The translations under genes and the position numbers were made by a program. The notes under the pieces were generated by a model. The model saw only the letters and a program-made list of their open reading frames with translations. It made no database searches and was not told the DNA's origin. Shown one piece after another: positions 40,768 to 51,420 of a DNA stretch of 64,000 nucleotides. This DNA comes from Buxus sempervirens. Lineage: Eukaryota > Streptophyta > Magnoliopsida > Buxales > Buxaceae. The DNA lies in NCBI GenBank assembly GCA_947561395.2, contig OX387193.1, forward strand, positions 13,702,001 to 13,766,000. Reading direction: 5' to 3'. Each line of letters begins with the position of its first letter. Positions within the stretch are counted from its first letter, which is position 1.

Positions 40768-42925
40768 ATACATAAGTTTTGCTCAAAATTAGGGTTTTCT
40801 GAGAGCTTTTCACTTTTACCATCATGTCCCTCATTAAATGAGGGGAAATCTCGGAAATGGCCTTAGGGTTAAGGTTGGTGGGCTATAGACATTATGTTGT
40901 GTCTACCATTCTCACCAACCCTAACCCTAACCTTTGCCTATAAATAGGAGGCTCCTCCTTAAGCAAATGGGAATCAACTCTTGTTTTGAATTCTCACCAA
41001 GAACTCCAAGAGAAGAAGGAAACCGCTGCGGAAGTGCATCCAGAACCCAGGTAAGCCTCAAACTTTTATTTTATTTTCTGTTTTTACATTCCTAGATCTA
41101 GATCTATTCTTCTACCTTTTTGTAGAATAAGGCCTTCTTTGTATGTGAAAACCCTTCCCTGGCTCAAAGTATCTCGAGACTCCCCCTAGCCGTAAAACGT
41201 GAAGGCGGGATCTAGGAGAAACGAGACTGGGGATTGACCCTAGTGCTAGAACTTATGTAGCATAAAGCCTTTTGATTGATTGTAAACCGTTTCATGTTCA
41301 AAGTACCCTTGATTATCTTGAAGAACCGTGTTTAACGGGGAGAGAGAACAGAGGGAAACGATAATGGAACGGAACCCTAGGCTGTTTAGAACCTTATTTT
41401 GATGAATATGTATGCATGCTATGTTGTTCCATTGATCTTATATGGTTTTTCACACTCGCACATACATAGCACTATTTTGGCGGGATAGGCTCATATTTTG
41501 GGTTTATTGCATTTATTGTGATAAATCTGAAATAAATGGCCTCAATCAATTCTGGAATGTTTTGAAATGGTTCTTAAAAGATTTGGATTCATCTTGCACG
41601 AATCACACACACTTTGTCACAGTTTTGAGTTGTTTTTGTTCAAAAAGTGGCTTAGCTTGACAACAACTGTACCCTTACTTCGGACGCTCATAACTTCATC
41701 GTCCGGATGAATTTTGGAGAGATTCTAGAACCATGGGAAAGGTGAGGTTGTCTAGTTTATGTCCACCAAATTTCATTAATTTCTATCAAGCGGAGTTTTG
41801 ACACCTCTCTGTCGAAGTTGATTGGACAGTTCAGGTTCAAATACAGAACTTGTCACTTCGACGGAACGCCATGTGTTCGTTTTAAATCCGATTCGAGTGA
41901 TTTTTGTTTCTGAGCACTATTTTATGAGTCTATTTTCAAATCCAGTTGGTTTCATAATTTTTGGACTCCATTTGTATTATTGGTAGCCGATTTACTCAGA
42001 ACTGCTCAATGGCACTTTTCTGGGTAGATCTGTGATCTTCGGGGCCTGTTCGGGAGACCACCCAAGGCACATCCGAATGAGTTTTTATATGAGGCTAGTT
42101 TCTTTTGAAATATGGCTATACAGACTTCAATCACACCAAATTTCGTGGGTTTTTATGAATTAGATTTTTCTAGGTGATTTTCCAAAGTTGCCTACTTATC
42201 ACTTTTAAATATCCCCAACAGCAACTTTCAAGGAGCATAACTCCTAGGATTTCACCCGGAATTACTTGAAATTTTGCATGAGACTATTATTTACCATAGT
42301 CTTTCAAATGGATTTGGTTTGATTTGATTTAAAATTGGATTTGAATGATTTCAAGACAAATGGCATTACTTTCACCAAATTTTCCGGATTTGATTCAACT
42401 TGGTTTTGAGCAACTTGTGTTTTTTATTTCCATCTTTTATGACATTTCAGAAATGATATTGACATAAGAGAAGATCTAAAATCCATTTGGATCTTCAATT
42501 GAACATATCATACACTTGTTCCTTTTTCAAGGCTTTTCATGTTTTTTTAGCAAGCTTCCTATTTTTTTTAGAATGAACAAACACTTGGCAACCACCTTGT
42601 GTAGGTGAATGGGGGTACCTAACACCTTCCCCCGTTCATAATCTAATCCCCTTACCCATCTCTGGATTTGATTTTCAAGTAGGGTTATTTTTACCCTAGA
42701 ATTTGCTTTTTAGCTAATTTTGCTTACTTTTGAACTTTTTGGTGTCCATTCTCACCCCAAAATAATGAATGGTGGTGACTCTCCCAATTTTTACCTTGAG
42801 CCCCGTGTGTTGACGGAGGGATGATCATTCCGGTGATTTTTCCGTGTCTCACAGTTAGACAAAATCTCAAAAAGTGCAATTTGTGGGTCTTTTTACTCTC
42901 TGCTCGTAATTGGTTCCAATTACCA

Positions 42926-42941
42926 GCAAAGAGGGGGCAGC
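42926..42941 (+). promoter_or_regulatory. Polypurine tract of element C
   Basis: GCAAAGAGGGGGCAGC immediately precedes an LTR start TGTAGACACCCC, so this is the 3' end of a + strand element. Confidence 0.85.
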
Positions 42942-44746
42942 TGTAGACACCCCAAATTGCACTACAAAATGAGAAAATAATTGAAAATATTAATTGAGAT
43001 TTGAAACAGGTCAAAAAAGTGTAAAATCTAGCCAAACTGGTCATTACCGTATTTTGTTTACGGTCTGGTCATGCCCACAGTTGATATACGGGCACGGCGT
43101 GCCCGTATTAATAATACGGACAGGGCGCGACCGTAATATATATACGGGCACGGGGTTTTTTGTGCGAATTTAGCCTTTTTCGATTTTTGAACCTTATCTG
43201 CACCCTAATCTATCTCTGGGAGATTCGAATTCACTTGTTTATCCATTTGAATCCTCTTATTTATCCTCTTTGGCAATGGATGGGCATTATCCTTATTTTC
43301 AATCCAATCTGGTGGATCATGGTATATCCCTTTGGACCAGCCTTACCCCTGGGTTTGCCTATAAATAGAGGAGCTCTCCTCAAGCAAAAGGCCACAAAAT
43401 TTTGAAGTCCAAGGAGCTCCAAGAGAAGAGAGGAATCCCTGCTGCTCTGTTTGCTCAATCCAAGTAAGTCCTTTTTCCCTTTTATTTTCTGTCTTCAATT
43501 CTAGAAGTAATAGGATCTTCTCCATTGCTGTAGAATAAGGCCATATTTTATCTTGTATTCCTAAACTTGTCTCTAAGTACCTCAAGAGTCTCTCTAGCCG
43601 TAAAACGTGAAGAGAGAGCTAGGGGAAAGGGGAACAGGTGGATCCCTAGAATAGAACCCCATATCTGTTTTCCTTTTTTTTTTTAGAATAAAGCCTTTGA
43701 TTGTGTTTGTATCACCAAACCTATCTCCAAGTACCTCAAGAATCCTCTCTAGCCGTAAAACGTGAAGAGAGAGCTAGGGGAAAAGAGAACAGGTGGATCC
43801 GTAGGGTAGACCCCCATGTGCTCTAATCTGTGAGATGTGCCTGTTTTGAATATCCTGATCATGTTTTAATGGTTTTATTTTGAATCTAAATGAATCATAT
43901 AAATCCATGATGTTTATGGCATGAGATCCCCACTTTTTCTAAAATTTGGATTTTTCACACTTTTGCACCTACAACACTGTTTTCGTGATTTTTGTGATAT
44001 TAGGCTAAGATCCCGAATCTATCATGATCAATATGATAGATCTGGATCCAGAAGCCTGAAAATAACTTCTAGGGTTTCATAATATGGTTTTGAGTTGTTT
44101 TTCACTTTTGAGAGAAGACCATACGGTCTAAGTTCTCCCCTTTTGATGTTCTTCATCAATGTGGGTATTTTTGGTTTTTATTTCTTGATCTAATGTGATA
44201 TTTGGGCTATATCTATGTCCTGGACTATTCAAGTTCAATTCTGCAATATTTCATAAAAATCATATTTTTCCAGATTTTCAGAATTTAACTTGAAGCCAGA
44301 TGTTTTAAGTTTTCACTTTAGATTGATTTTATTTGATTTTATCTCAATTTTATTTTGATCATGAAACCCTAGGAATGGTATGATCATATTTGAAAGTTCT
44401 GGATCAATCAGGCTATTCGTATGAAAAAACCATACATTTTTGTCTTTTTTATGATTTTTGTAGCAAGCCTTTTTTCCTTTGAAAAACATGAACAATGCCT
44501 GGCAACCACCTTGTGTGGATGAATAGGGGTGCCTAACACCTTCCCCTGTTCATAACCTAATCCCTTTATCCATCCCTGGTTGTTTTTTTTATAGGGTTAT
44601 TTTTACCCTAAATTTGCCTTTTTGAGCTTATTTGATATTTTGGTGTCCATTTACACCTAAACAGAATAGTGGCGACTCTTTGTTTTTAACCAATCCCGTG
44701 TGATGATTAAGGAAGTCTTTGAATTGATTTTTTCCCATGTCTCACA
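42942..44746 (+). mobile_element. 3' LTR of element C (about 1805 bp)
   Basis: TGTAGACACCCC to CATGTCTCACA. The right flank TTAAT (44747-44751) exists uninterrupted in duplicate copy B (near 48071), consistent with the insertion point; the left TSD is not seen. TATAAATA is at 43360-43367. The 19-nt motif CTAGCCGTAAAACGTGAAG occurs twice (about 43595 and 43750) because the stretch after the TATA box is partly duplicated. The TGGCGACTCT motif is at about 44672. Confidence 0.9.
43046..43156. repeat. Palindrome array, half-site TACGGGCAC/ACCGTA (element C LTR)
   Basis: Units such as ATACGGGCACGGCGTGCCCG and ACCGTATTTTGTTTACGGT, about 200-310 bp upstream of the TATA box. Confidence 0.85.
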
Positions 44747-46006
44747 TTAATATAATATTCTATTTGTTGATGCTATCTCGCTCTTTTAGCATAAACAAAT
44801 GTAAAGCACCTATTTATGCAGATGAAATAAATTTATAATTAATTGTTAAGTCAATTTGGCGTTCATAACTCACCTGCAAAAGTGACATGCATCCAATATA
44901 TTCCACTTGACCATTCATTGCACATGTGGATAAGCCATTCAAGATGTCTGCCAATATCATGGGTACAATTGTTTTTTTGCCTTGAGAAATGTCTCTTAAA
45001 TCTATTATCACATTACAAAGAGAGCCATGCACAAATTCTCTGTTTCTTTGAAATAGGATATGACCAAGCATAGCAAGTGTCAGTGAATTGCATTTGCTTT
45101 TGTCATTTGGCACCTTTCTCGTGATAAAGCTCTAAAATTAGCTTTAAAGAACATCTTTGACGGTCTTCATTAGTTTCTCTTTCCAATCTATGTTTTTTCA
45201 CTGATAATAACTTTTCCCAAATCTTGTCAAGAATCGATCGGTCACGTTGAGCAAGAACATTGCCAAAACGGGAGAGATTTTCCCAAATCTCGGTAGGAAT
45301 CGCTGGTCACATGGAGCAACAACCATCAACGGAGAATTTTCAACTTCTCCCGTAGTTGCGGGCGTTGCCAAGCATGCCGACAAAGTTTTGCTACGTGGTT
45401 ACGATCAGTGTACGTAGCATCGATCGATCGTAGCAATAGCTTTGTAGCAGAAGAAACGGACTCATTGCAAGTACATAGTAAGTAAGACGCACGTAGGATA
45501 CATATTTCCTCTGTGTCTTTGTGCGACGTTGTATTGTGATCTTCAGTCCACTGTCTATAAATAATTGATCCACTTCTTGGTTTTTTTTTTTTTTTTGTTG
45601 TTGGTAGAAATCCACTTCTTGGTGGATTTGTATGCAATATTCAACCGTCATATAATTATTGACCCATTATCACTGCTTCTGGGTATGCCATGTGGCATCC
45701 TAAGAACATGCGCGCAGCTAACCAGCACACCATCTTTGAAGCTGCTACCACTTGTTTTGTATAGATTAATCTAGTTTTAATGAGCCCATAGCTTCAGCAC
45801 TTGAGTCAAAACTCAAGTGGCCGGGTTAACATGTAACACATGGGATCAATGTAAGGGGGAATCTTTCTTGGGTCATGCGGCATTGTTGGTATAAGACTAA
45901 AAGTGAAACAAGAGCAGGAAAAGTTGGGCAAGACAAGGTTTCTGCGCTGGTTGTACAAATCTAGTGCTTGGGTCTGCCTTTTCTAAGGGATGATAAGTAT
46001 TGTGAC
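44747..46006. repeat. Duplicated segment, copy A
   Basis: This segment matches copy B (about 48070-49138) in the same orientation with few substitutions. Copy A has an extra stretch of about 80 bp near 44775-44855. On the - strand both hold a remnant coding-like stretch (NGLSTCAMNGQVE, GCMSLLQVSYE, about 44875-44960 in A); I do not recognise the protein. The right end keeps ATTGTGAC (45999-46006), the TSD of a hAT element. Confidence 0.85.
45195..45345 (-). repeat. 65-bp repeat units, inverted relative to 47088-47290
   Basis: Two units of the AGATTTGGGAAAAT...AACGTGACC type lie in copy A on the - strand. The related array at 47088-47290 has three units on the + strand, and copy B has two at about 48440-48545. 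Confidence 0.8.
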
Positions 46007-46027
46007 CAGTGGTGAACCCGGACTCCT
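46007..46027 (+). mobile_element. Left terminus of a hAT-type element, cut off
   Basis: CAGTGGTGAACCCGGACTCC directly follows ATTGTGAC. The matching right terminus and the other ATTGTGAC are at 49361-49383. The fragment breaks into an LTR piece after ACTCC. Confidence 0.75.
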
Positions 46028-46531
46028 CTCTTCTCTTGGAGCTCCTTGGACTTCAAATTTTCGCGGCCCTTTGCTTAAGGATCTCACCTCTATTTATAAG
46101 CAAACCCAAGGGTATGGCTAGTCTAGAGGGATATACCATGATCTCCCCAGATTGGGTTGAAAATAAGGATAATGCCCATCCATGGCTAACAAAGATAATT
46201 CGAACAAATAAATAAACAAATTCGCTAACCAAGAGATATATTTGGATGTAGATAAGGCTCAGAAATGGAGCAATGATCAAATTCGCACAACTCTCCTGCG
46301 CCCGTAAATATATTGCGAGCAAGTGGTGCCCGCATTCTTATTGCGGGCGCTGCGTGCCTTCTTATTGCGGGTGCTGCGTGCCCGTATACAAATTTCTAGC
46401 GCGGTCAGCCCGTAGATACAATACGGGAAATGCTTAAATGATTGAATTTTATGCATTTTTGACCTGTTTTAAATCCCAATTACATGTTTTCAATTATTTT
46501 CTCATTTTGCAGTGCAATTTGGGGTGTCTAC
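46028..46531 (-). mobile_element. Truncated LTR related to element C
   Basis: In + coordinates it ends GGGGTGTCTACA at 46531 and corresponds to the first approximately 500 bp of the element C LTR, through the TATA box (TATAAATA at 46098-46091). U5 and the rest are missing. Its palindromes (46298-46428) use TTGCGGGC and GCCCGTA arms. Confidence 0.85.
46298..46428. repeat. Palindrome array, half-site GCCCGTA/TTGCGGGC
   Basis: Four short inverted units lie upstream of the TATA box of the truncated LTR. They are related to, but shifted from, those of element C. Confidence 0.75.
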
Positions 46532-46627
46532 AGCTGGTTCACCTAGCTGTGCTTTATTGGGCTGGGTTGGTTAGCTCATTTTGTACTTTATTGAGTTGGG
46601 TCAGCCCACTCTTCTACACTTTATAAC

Positions 46628-46740
46628 CAATCAGTTGGGGAATTCCTTAGTCCTCAACCGATGTGGGATTAAGGAATTCCTTAGTCACACAATTCCTTAG
46701 TCCCACATCGGTTGAGCACTAAGGAATTCTCCAATCGGTT
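46628..46740. repeat. Long near-perfect inverted repeat
   Basis: Arms of about 40 bp (AATTCCTTAGTCCTCAACCG and its reverse complement further right) meet around AGTCACACAATT. TCCCACATCGGTT is a phrase common in plant LTR or TRIM ends. A TATA-like CCTATAAAGG follows at about 46743. Confidence 0.85.
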
Positions 46741-46849
46741 TGCCTATAAAGGCAAAGCTCCTCTCCAATGTTTTAAAAGTTATCAAGTGACATGTGTGAT
46801 CACATGTGCACTCTGATTGACACATTATGTATTAAAAAATCTAAACAAA

Positions 46850-47084
46850 AATATGAAATATAATATAATATTTGTATTATATATGTTATATTATATATTG
46901 TATTATAGAAAATCAGTTCGGTTTTTAGTTCGGTTCGGTTATTTGAGCTTTGAACCAAATAAATTCATTTCTCTATTTTTAGAACCAAAACCTACCTAAA
47001 GATTATATAACCCAAACCAAACCGACCCAAAGTCGGGTTGGACCGGTTCGGTTTCGGTTTTAACCGACCCAAGTTGCAGCCCTA
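46850..47084. mobile_element. TTCGGTT-rich transposon end, probably hAT-related
   Basis: AT-rich sequence gives way to repeated GGTTCGGTT phrases and ends AAGTTGCAGCCCTA at 47084, similar in style to the terminus at 63388 (TTGCCATCCCTA). No matching left end was found. Confidence 0.45.
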
Positions 47085-47087
47085 CTG

Positions 47088-47290
47088 TTGATGGTTGCTG
47101 CTCCATGTGACCAGCGATTCCCGCTGAGATTTGGGAAAATCTCTCCCGCTTCGGCAATGTTCTTGCTCAACGTGACCAATCAATTCCTGCCAAGATTTGG
47201 GAAAATTTCTCCTGCTTTGTCAATGTTCTTGCTTAACGTGACCAATCGACTCCCACCAAGATTTGGGAAAATATTTCATCTCTATTGCAG
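47088..47290 (+). repeat. Tandem repeat, about 65 bp x 3
   Basis: Three units contain AACGTGACCAATC or ATGTGACCAGCG, AGATTTGGGAAAAT and CAATGTTCTTGCT. They match the inverted copies in the duplicated segments. They may derive from an exon repeat; the protein is not recognisable. Confidence 0.85.
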
Positions 47291-48069
47291 GGTGCCATTC
47301 TTGTTGTAGCTATTGTTCTATTTGCTTATTAAGGGATTTTCCGATGACTATTTTGGAGGCAAGAACAAAGCACAGACAACCCATTTAGACGGCAGCAACA
47401 ATTTCAGAGTAGCTTCAGATACATCAACGGCCAACTCACCATTGGAATCTTGTTGGAAGGTAGTTTATCTTCATATTCCACGTCTTCTGTTGTTGAACCC
47501 CTGTTTAAAAGCAAATCGCCAAAAACAAAAGATGGGGTAAATAATTTATAGACGGTAATGGCTGAAGAATCAGAAGCACAAAGTGATCACGATGTGGACA
47601 TATTTTTTCTTCTAAAGATTGATAGTTATATATTACAAAATATATAACACATTTTTTTCACTTTTCCGAATAAAATATTGATAGTAACATATTTGATTTG
47701 ATAGTAATGCTTGATGAATTTTATTTGATGAATATAAGAAAATTTTGATTTGGATTAAATTTCATAATGCAAAATATATTTAACCAGAGTATATTAAAAT
47801 AAATTTAATTTATATAAAAGCACAATAATTGTTAAACCGAAAATTTGTGATTGAAAGCTACTTCTATTTAGGCAATTTGAGCAAATGCATTAAGAAAAAG
47901 ATCCAACTAGCACAATAAACTGCATCCGCGACATAACAAGGCGAGGATAAGGTTGTGAAGAAGACCTGATATGCCACTTGCATTCCCATATGATATCACC
48001 ATCATCTAAGGTCATTTTAATTGAAATTTTCCACAACAATTGAGTAGCGTGCTTCTGGACGCTTAAGTA
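47291..48069. other. No feature recognised
   Basis: AT-rich sequence with short frames only. I see no gene, RNA or transposon terminus. Confidence 0.6.
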
Positions 48070-49138
48070 AATGGTTTAATATAATATTCTATTTGTTAAG
48101 TCAATTTGGCTTTCATAACTCACCTGCAAAAGTGACATGCATCCAATATGTTCCACTTGACCATTCATTGCACATGTGGATAAGCCATTCAAGATCAAGG
48201 GTACAATTGTTTTTTTGCCTTGAGAAATGTCTCTTAATTCTATTATCACATTACAAGAGAGCCATGCACAAATTCTCTGTTTCTTGGAAATAGGTATGAC
48301 CAAGCACAGCGTCAGTGAATTGCATTTGCTTTTGTCATTTGGCCCTTTCTCGTGATAAAGCTCTAAAATTAGCTTTAAAGAACATCTTTGACAGTCTCCA
48401 TTAATTTCTCTTCCCAATCTATGTTTTTTCACTGATAATAACTTTTCCCAAATCTTGGTGGGAATCGATTGGTCACATTGCCAAAGCGGGAGAGATTTTC
48501 CCAAATCTCGGTAGGAATCGCTGGTCACATGGACCAGCAACCATGAGAAGGAAACCGAGAATTTTCAACTTCTCCCTTAGTTGTGGGCGTTGCCAAGCAT
48601 GCCGACAAAGTTTTGCTATGTGGCTATTGCTACGTAGTAAGTGAGACGCACGTAGGATACATATTTCCTCTGTGTCTCTGTGCGACGTTGTATTGTGATC
48701 TTCAGTCCACTGTCTATAACTTCTTGGTTTTTTTTTTTTTGTTGTTGTTGGTAGAAATCCACTTCTTGGTGGATTTGTATGCAATATTCAACCGTCATAA
48801 TTATTGACCCATTATCACTGCTTCTGGGTATGCCATGTGGCATCCTAAGAACATGCGCGCATCTAACCAGCACACCATCTTTGAAGCTGCTACCACTTGT
48901 TTTGTATAGATTAATCTAGTTTTAATGAGCCCATAGCTTCAGCACTTGAGTCAAAACTCAAGGGGGTTAACATGTAACACATGGGATCAATGTAAGGGGG
49001 AATCTTTTTTGGGTCATGCGGCATTGTTGGTATAAGACTAAAAGTGAAACAAGAGCAGGAAAAGTTGGGCAAGACAAGGTTTCTGTGCTGGTTGTACAAA
49101 TCTAGTGCTTGGGTCTGCCTTTTCTAAGGGATGATAAA
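48070..49138. repeat. Duplicated segment, copy B (upstream of EXLB)
   Basis: Matches copy A. A - strand frame (about 48076-48540) reads GPNDKSKCNSLTL, NGLSTCAMNGQVE and GCMSLLQVSYE, wording shared with copy A, but it is interrupted and has no recognisable family. At the right end about 20 bp present in copy A (the hAT terminus and its TSD) are missing. This copy is contiguous with the EXLB promoter, so it is probably the original location. Confidence 0.85.
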
Positions 49139-49383
49139 CCAGGACTCCAAATCTGAGGAGGCAAAAATAATTTTCAATTAACACTTCTCATGAAATATAG
49201 AAATTTCAATGAGTTGGGGGGGTGGGGCGCGGCGGCGGCGCAAACCAGAAATTTTAGAAGGGGCAAAACATAAATTTTAATTAAAAAAAATATATATATA
49301 TATATGTATATTTTAATCAAAAAATAAAAGCTATGGGGCAATTGCCCCCCTAGCTTCTATGTGGTTTCGCCACTGATTGTGAC
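49139..49383. mobile_element. hAT-type non-autonomous element, left end deleted, TSD ATTGTGAC
   Basis: The right terminus TGTGGTTTCGCCACTG ends at 49375 and is followed by ATTGTGAC (49376-49383). The same 8 bp precede CAGTGGTGAACC in copy A. About 235 bp remain here, with a G/C run (49215-49240) and an AT microsatellite. It is a small hAT MITE without coding capacity. Confidence 0.8.
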
Positions 49384-49399
49384 TCCCTCATCAGCTAGC

Positions 49400-49409
49400 T
49401 ATAAATATG
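49400..49409 (+). promoter_or_regulatory. TATA box of the EXLB gene
   Basis: CTATAAATATGG lies about 115 bp upstream of the ATG and about 17 bp downstream of the hAT TSD. The short leader between has no other ATG until 49517. Confidence 0.7.
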
Positions 49410-49516
49410 GTTTCAGTTTGTATTTTTCTCCATCCCACCACAACCTTTCCTCTCGAGATAAGAAATTACTAGTGTTTAAGGATTTTGTGATTGACTTGCA
49501 ACGCGACCTGTAAGAC

Positions 49517-50746
49517 ATGAGTCTGGAACGTAGCTTTGTATCTTCTTGTGTTGTGTGTTTTCTTGTTCTCTTTCCTGCGTTATGTAGCTCTAAGGACACC
49601 TTTGCGGACTCTAGAGCTACTTATTACGGTAGCCCTGATGGCTTGGGGACTCCCAGTATATATGCTCTCTCCTTAATTCTCTCGCTAATCTTAATTAATT
49701 TGTTATGTATTGTATTCAATGGTACTGGAAGATTAGATTGATATAATTAAAGTACGTACGTTTTGATTACATGAATGAATCAGGTGGAGCATGTGGATAT
49801 GGAGAATTTGGAAGAAACGTTTATGGTGGACAAGTTGCCGGGGTTTCGAGGCTGTACAGGAATGGTACAGGCTGCGGTGCATGTTACCAGGTAGGTGCAT
49901 CGATCTCAGTTAGAGATATATATATGTTATTCTTTGAAATATGTGTATACATATAAAAGCAACAATGATTAATTCTCTTGTGCTTGATTATATGTCTATG
50001 ATTCATAAATCAGGTTAGGTGCAAGATACCCGAATTATGTACCTACAACGGGGTGAATATAGTGGTGACAGACTATGGCCAAGGTGACCGCACCGACTTC
50101 ATCCTAAGCCCCATAGGCTTCACAAAGTTGGCACGTCCTAAAATGGCCAAACAACTCATGGCCTACGGTGGAGTTGACATCGAGTATAAGAGGTAATTAA
50201 TTAAGTATATATATATTGATGATGATAAGTTAATTTTTGATTAATTGGTTCCTCTAATTGTCTGATCAAGTATATATGATATGCAGGATATCATGCCGGT
50301 ACCCGGGTTACAACCTTGGGATTAAGGTCCACGAACACAGTAGGTTTCCTGAATATCTAGCCATTGTTATACTGTTTCAAGGTGGCCAGAAAGACATCAC
50401 ATCGGTCCAACTGCAGGTAATTAATATATAACAAGCCCATGCATGAGACCTGCTTCTCTGTGAGTTAATGTTTCTCATTAATTAATGGCGCATGCATCAT
50501 ATATAAGTTTGTTTAATTCATTCGTGTAATTTATGGTGCATGCAGGAGGATTCTGATCAGAAATGGAGGCCAATGCGCAAGGCCTATGGTGCAGTCTGGG
50601 ACACGCCTAATCCGCCAAAGGGTGCACTCAGCTTCAGACTCCTAGCGAGTGGTTTTGATGGACAAAAGTTGGTGCATCTGAGGAATGTCATCCCTACGCG
50701 TTGGAAGGCCGGGGTTGCCTATGACTCACCCGTTCAGCTTTATTAA
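49517..50746 (+). CDS. EXLB: Expansin-like B protein, five exons
   Basis: Exons 49517-49655, 49784-49890, 50014-50192, 50287-50416 and 50546-50746, all with GT/AG introns and consistent phase, give about 251 residues, the usual length. A hydrophobic signal peptide (about residues 1-24) sends it to the cell wall. A six-stranded double-psi barrel region follows with RATYYGSPDG, CGYGEFGRNVYGG, GTGCGACYQVRCK and TDYGQGDRTDFILSP, then an expansin C-terminal domain with W residues (KWRPMRKAYGAVWD and IPTRWKAGVAYDS). The wording is closest, from memory, to Arabidopsis EXLB1. As in EXLB proteins generally, the HFD catalytic motif of true expansins is absent, so wall-loosening activity is not established. 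Cys of the family's SPDC motif is replaced by Gly here. It is the only clear host gene in the window. Confidence 0.93.
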
Positions 50747-51139
50747 GCTCATGATGAATTCCAGCTATATAGCTTCTACGGCAGGGCTCCCGTATAGAAG
50801 AACAGCAGCTACAACCTTCGAATATATGATAATAGTTGTTTCTTGTTGGTTACTTAATATGTCATTTTAATTATAGTTTATATATGTGTGGCATAACAGC
50901 AAGTGCTCTCAGCTAGCTTTTGCTCAATAAATAATGACATTGTGTGTACTATATTTGCTCCAAGTTTGAGAATAAAATAAAATAGGGCCTATCAAAAAAA
51001 AAAGTTTGAGAATAAAATAAAGTTGGTTTCCCTTTTGTACATGGTTTAGCCTTTTTATCCAATTTAAATGTTAATCTAATGAAGCACTAACTGCGACTGG
51101 TAGCCCTGCAACTTGTCATGTGGAATAATCATATTATAT

Positions 51140-51183
<44 letters not shown>

Positions 51184-51420
51184 TATATATATTATTTTTT
51201 TGAAACAAGCATTCTTAGTAACAATATGGAATGGACAATCTTTAGTAACTACACATATTGAAACCTTAATTTGTGGAGTTTGTTTCCAACCTAAGAATTT
51301 TCGAATTAGTGTGAACACAATATTTGTATATTGTTTAAATCAATATTTATGAAAAATCCATGAAAATTCCTATAAGAATTTGTTTAAAGCGTTAAATTTT
51401 CCTAAGAAGAAAAAAAGAAA
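50747..51420 (+). other. EXLB 3' region and AT microsatellite
   Basis: A possible polyadenylation signal (AATAAATAA) is at about 50928. A (TA)n tract of about 45 bp lies at 51143-51190. Nothing else is recognised. Confidence 0.6.

Larger units (their letters stand above)
21389..42858 (+). mobile_element. Solo LTR (LTR-B), split by element 2, TSD GTTAG
   Basis: The left part, 21394-22020, starts TGTAGACACCCC; the right part, 40680-42853, ends CGTGTCTCACA. GTTAG flanks both ends (21389-21393 and 42854-42858). Without element 2 it is about 2.8 kb and related to the solo LTR at 13196-15953, including the TTACATGTAATATC inverted repeat. TATAAATA is at 40939-40946 and TAGCCGTAAAACGTGAAG at about 41188-41206. 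There is no internal region, so it is a solo LTR. It sits about 80 bp inside the 3' LTR of element C. Confidence 0.93.

Noticed and set aside
44814-48540. Duplicated - strand frames as a functional gene
   Set aside because: Frames differ between copies A and B and are interrupted; at best an exon remnant of an unknown gene.
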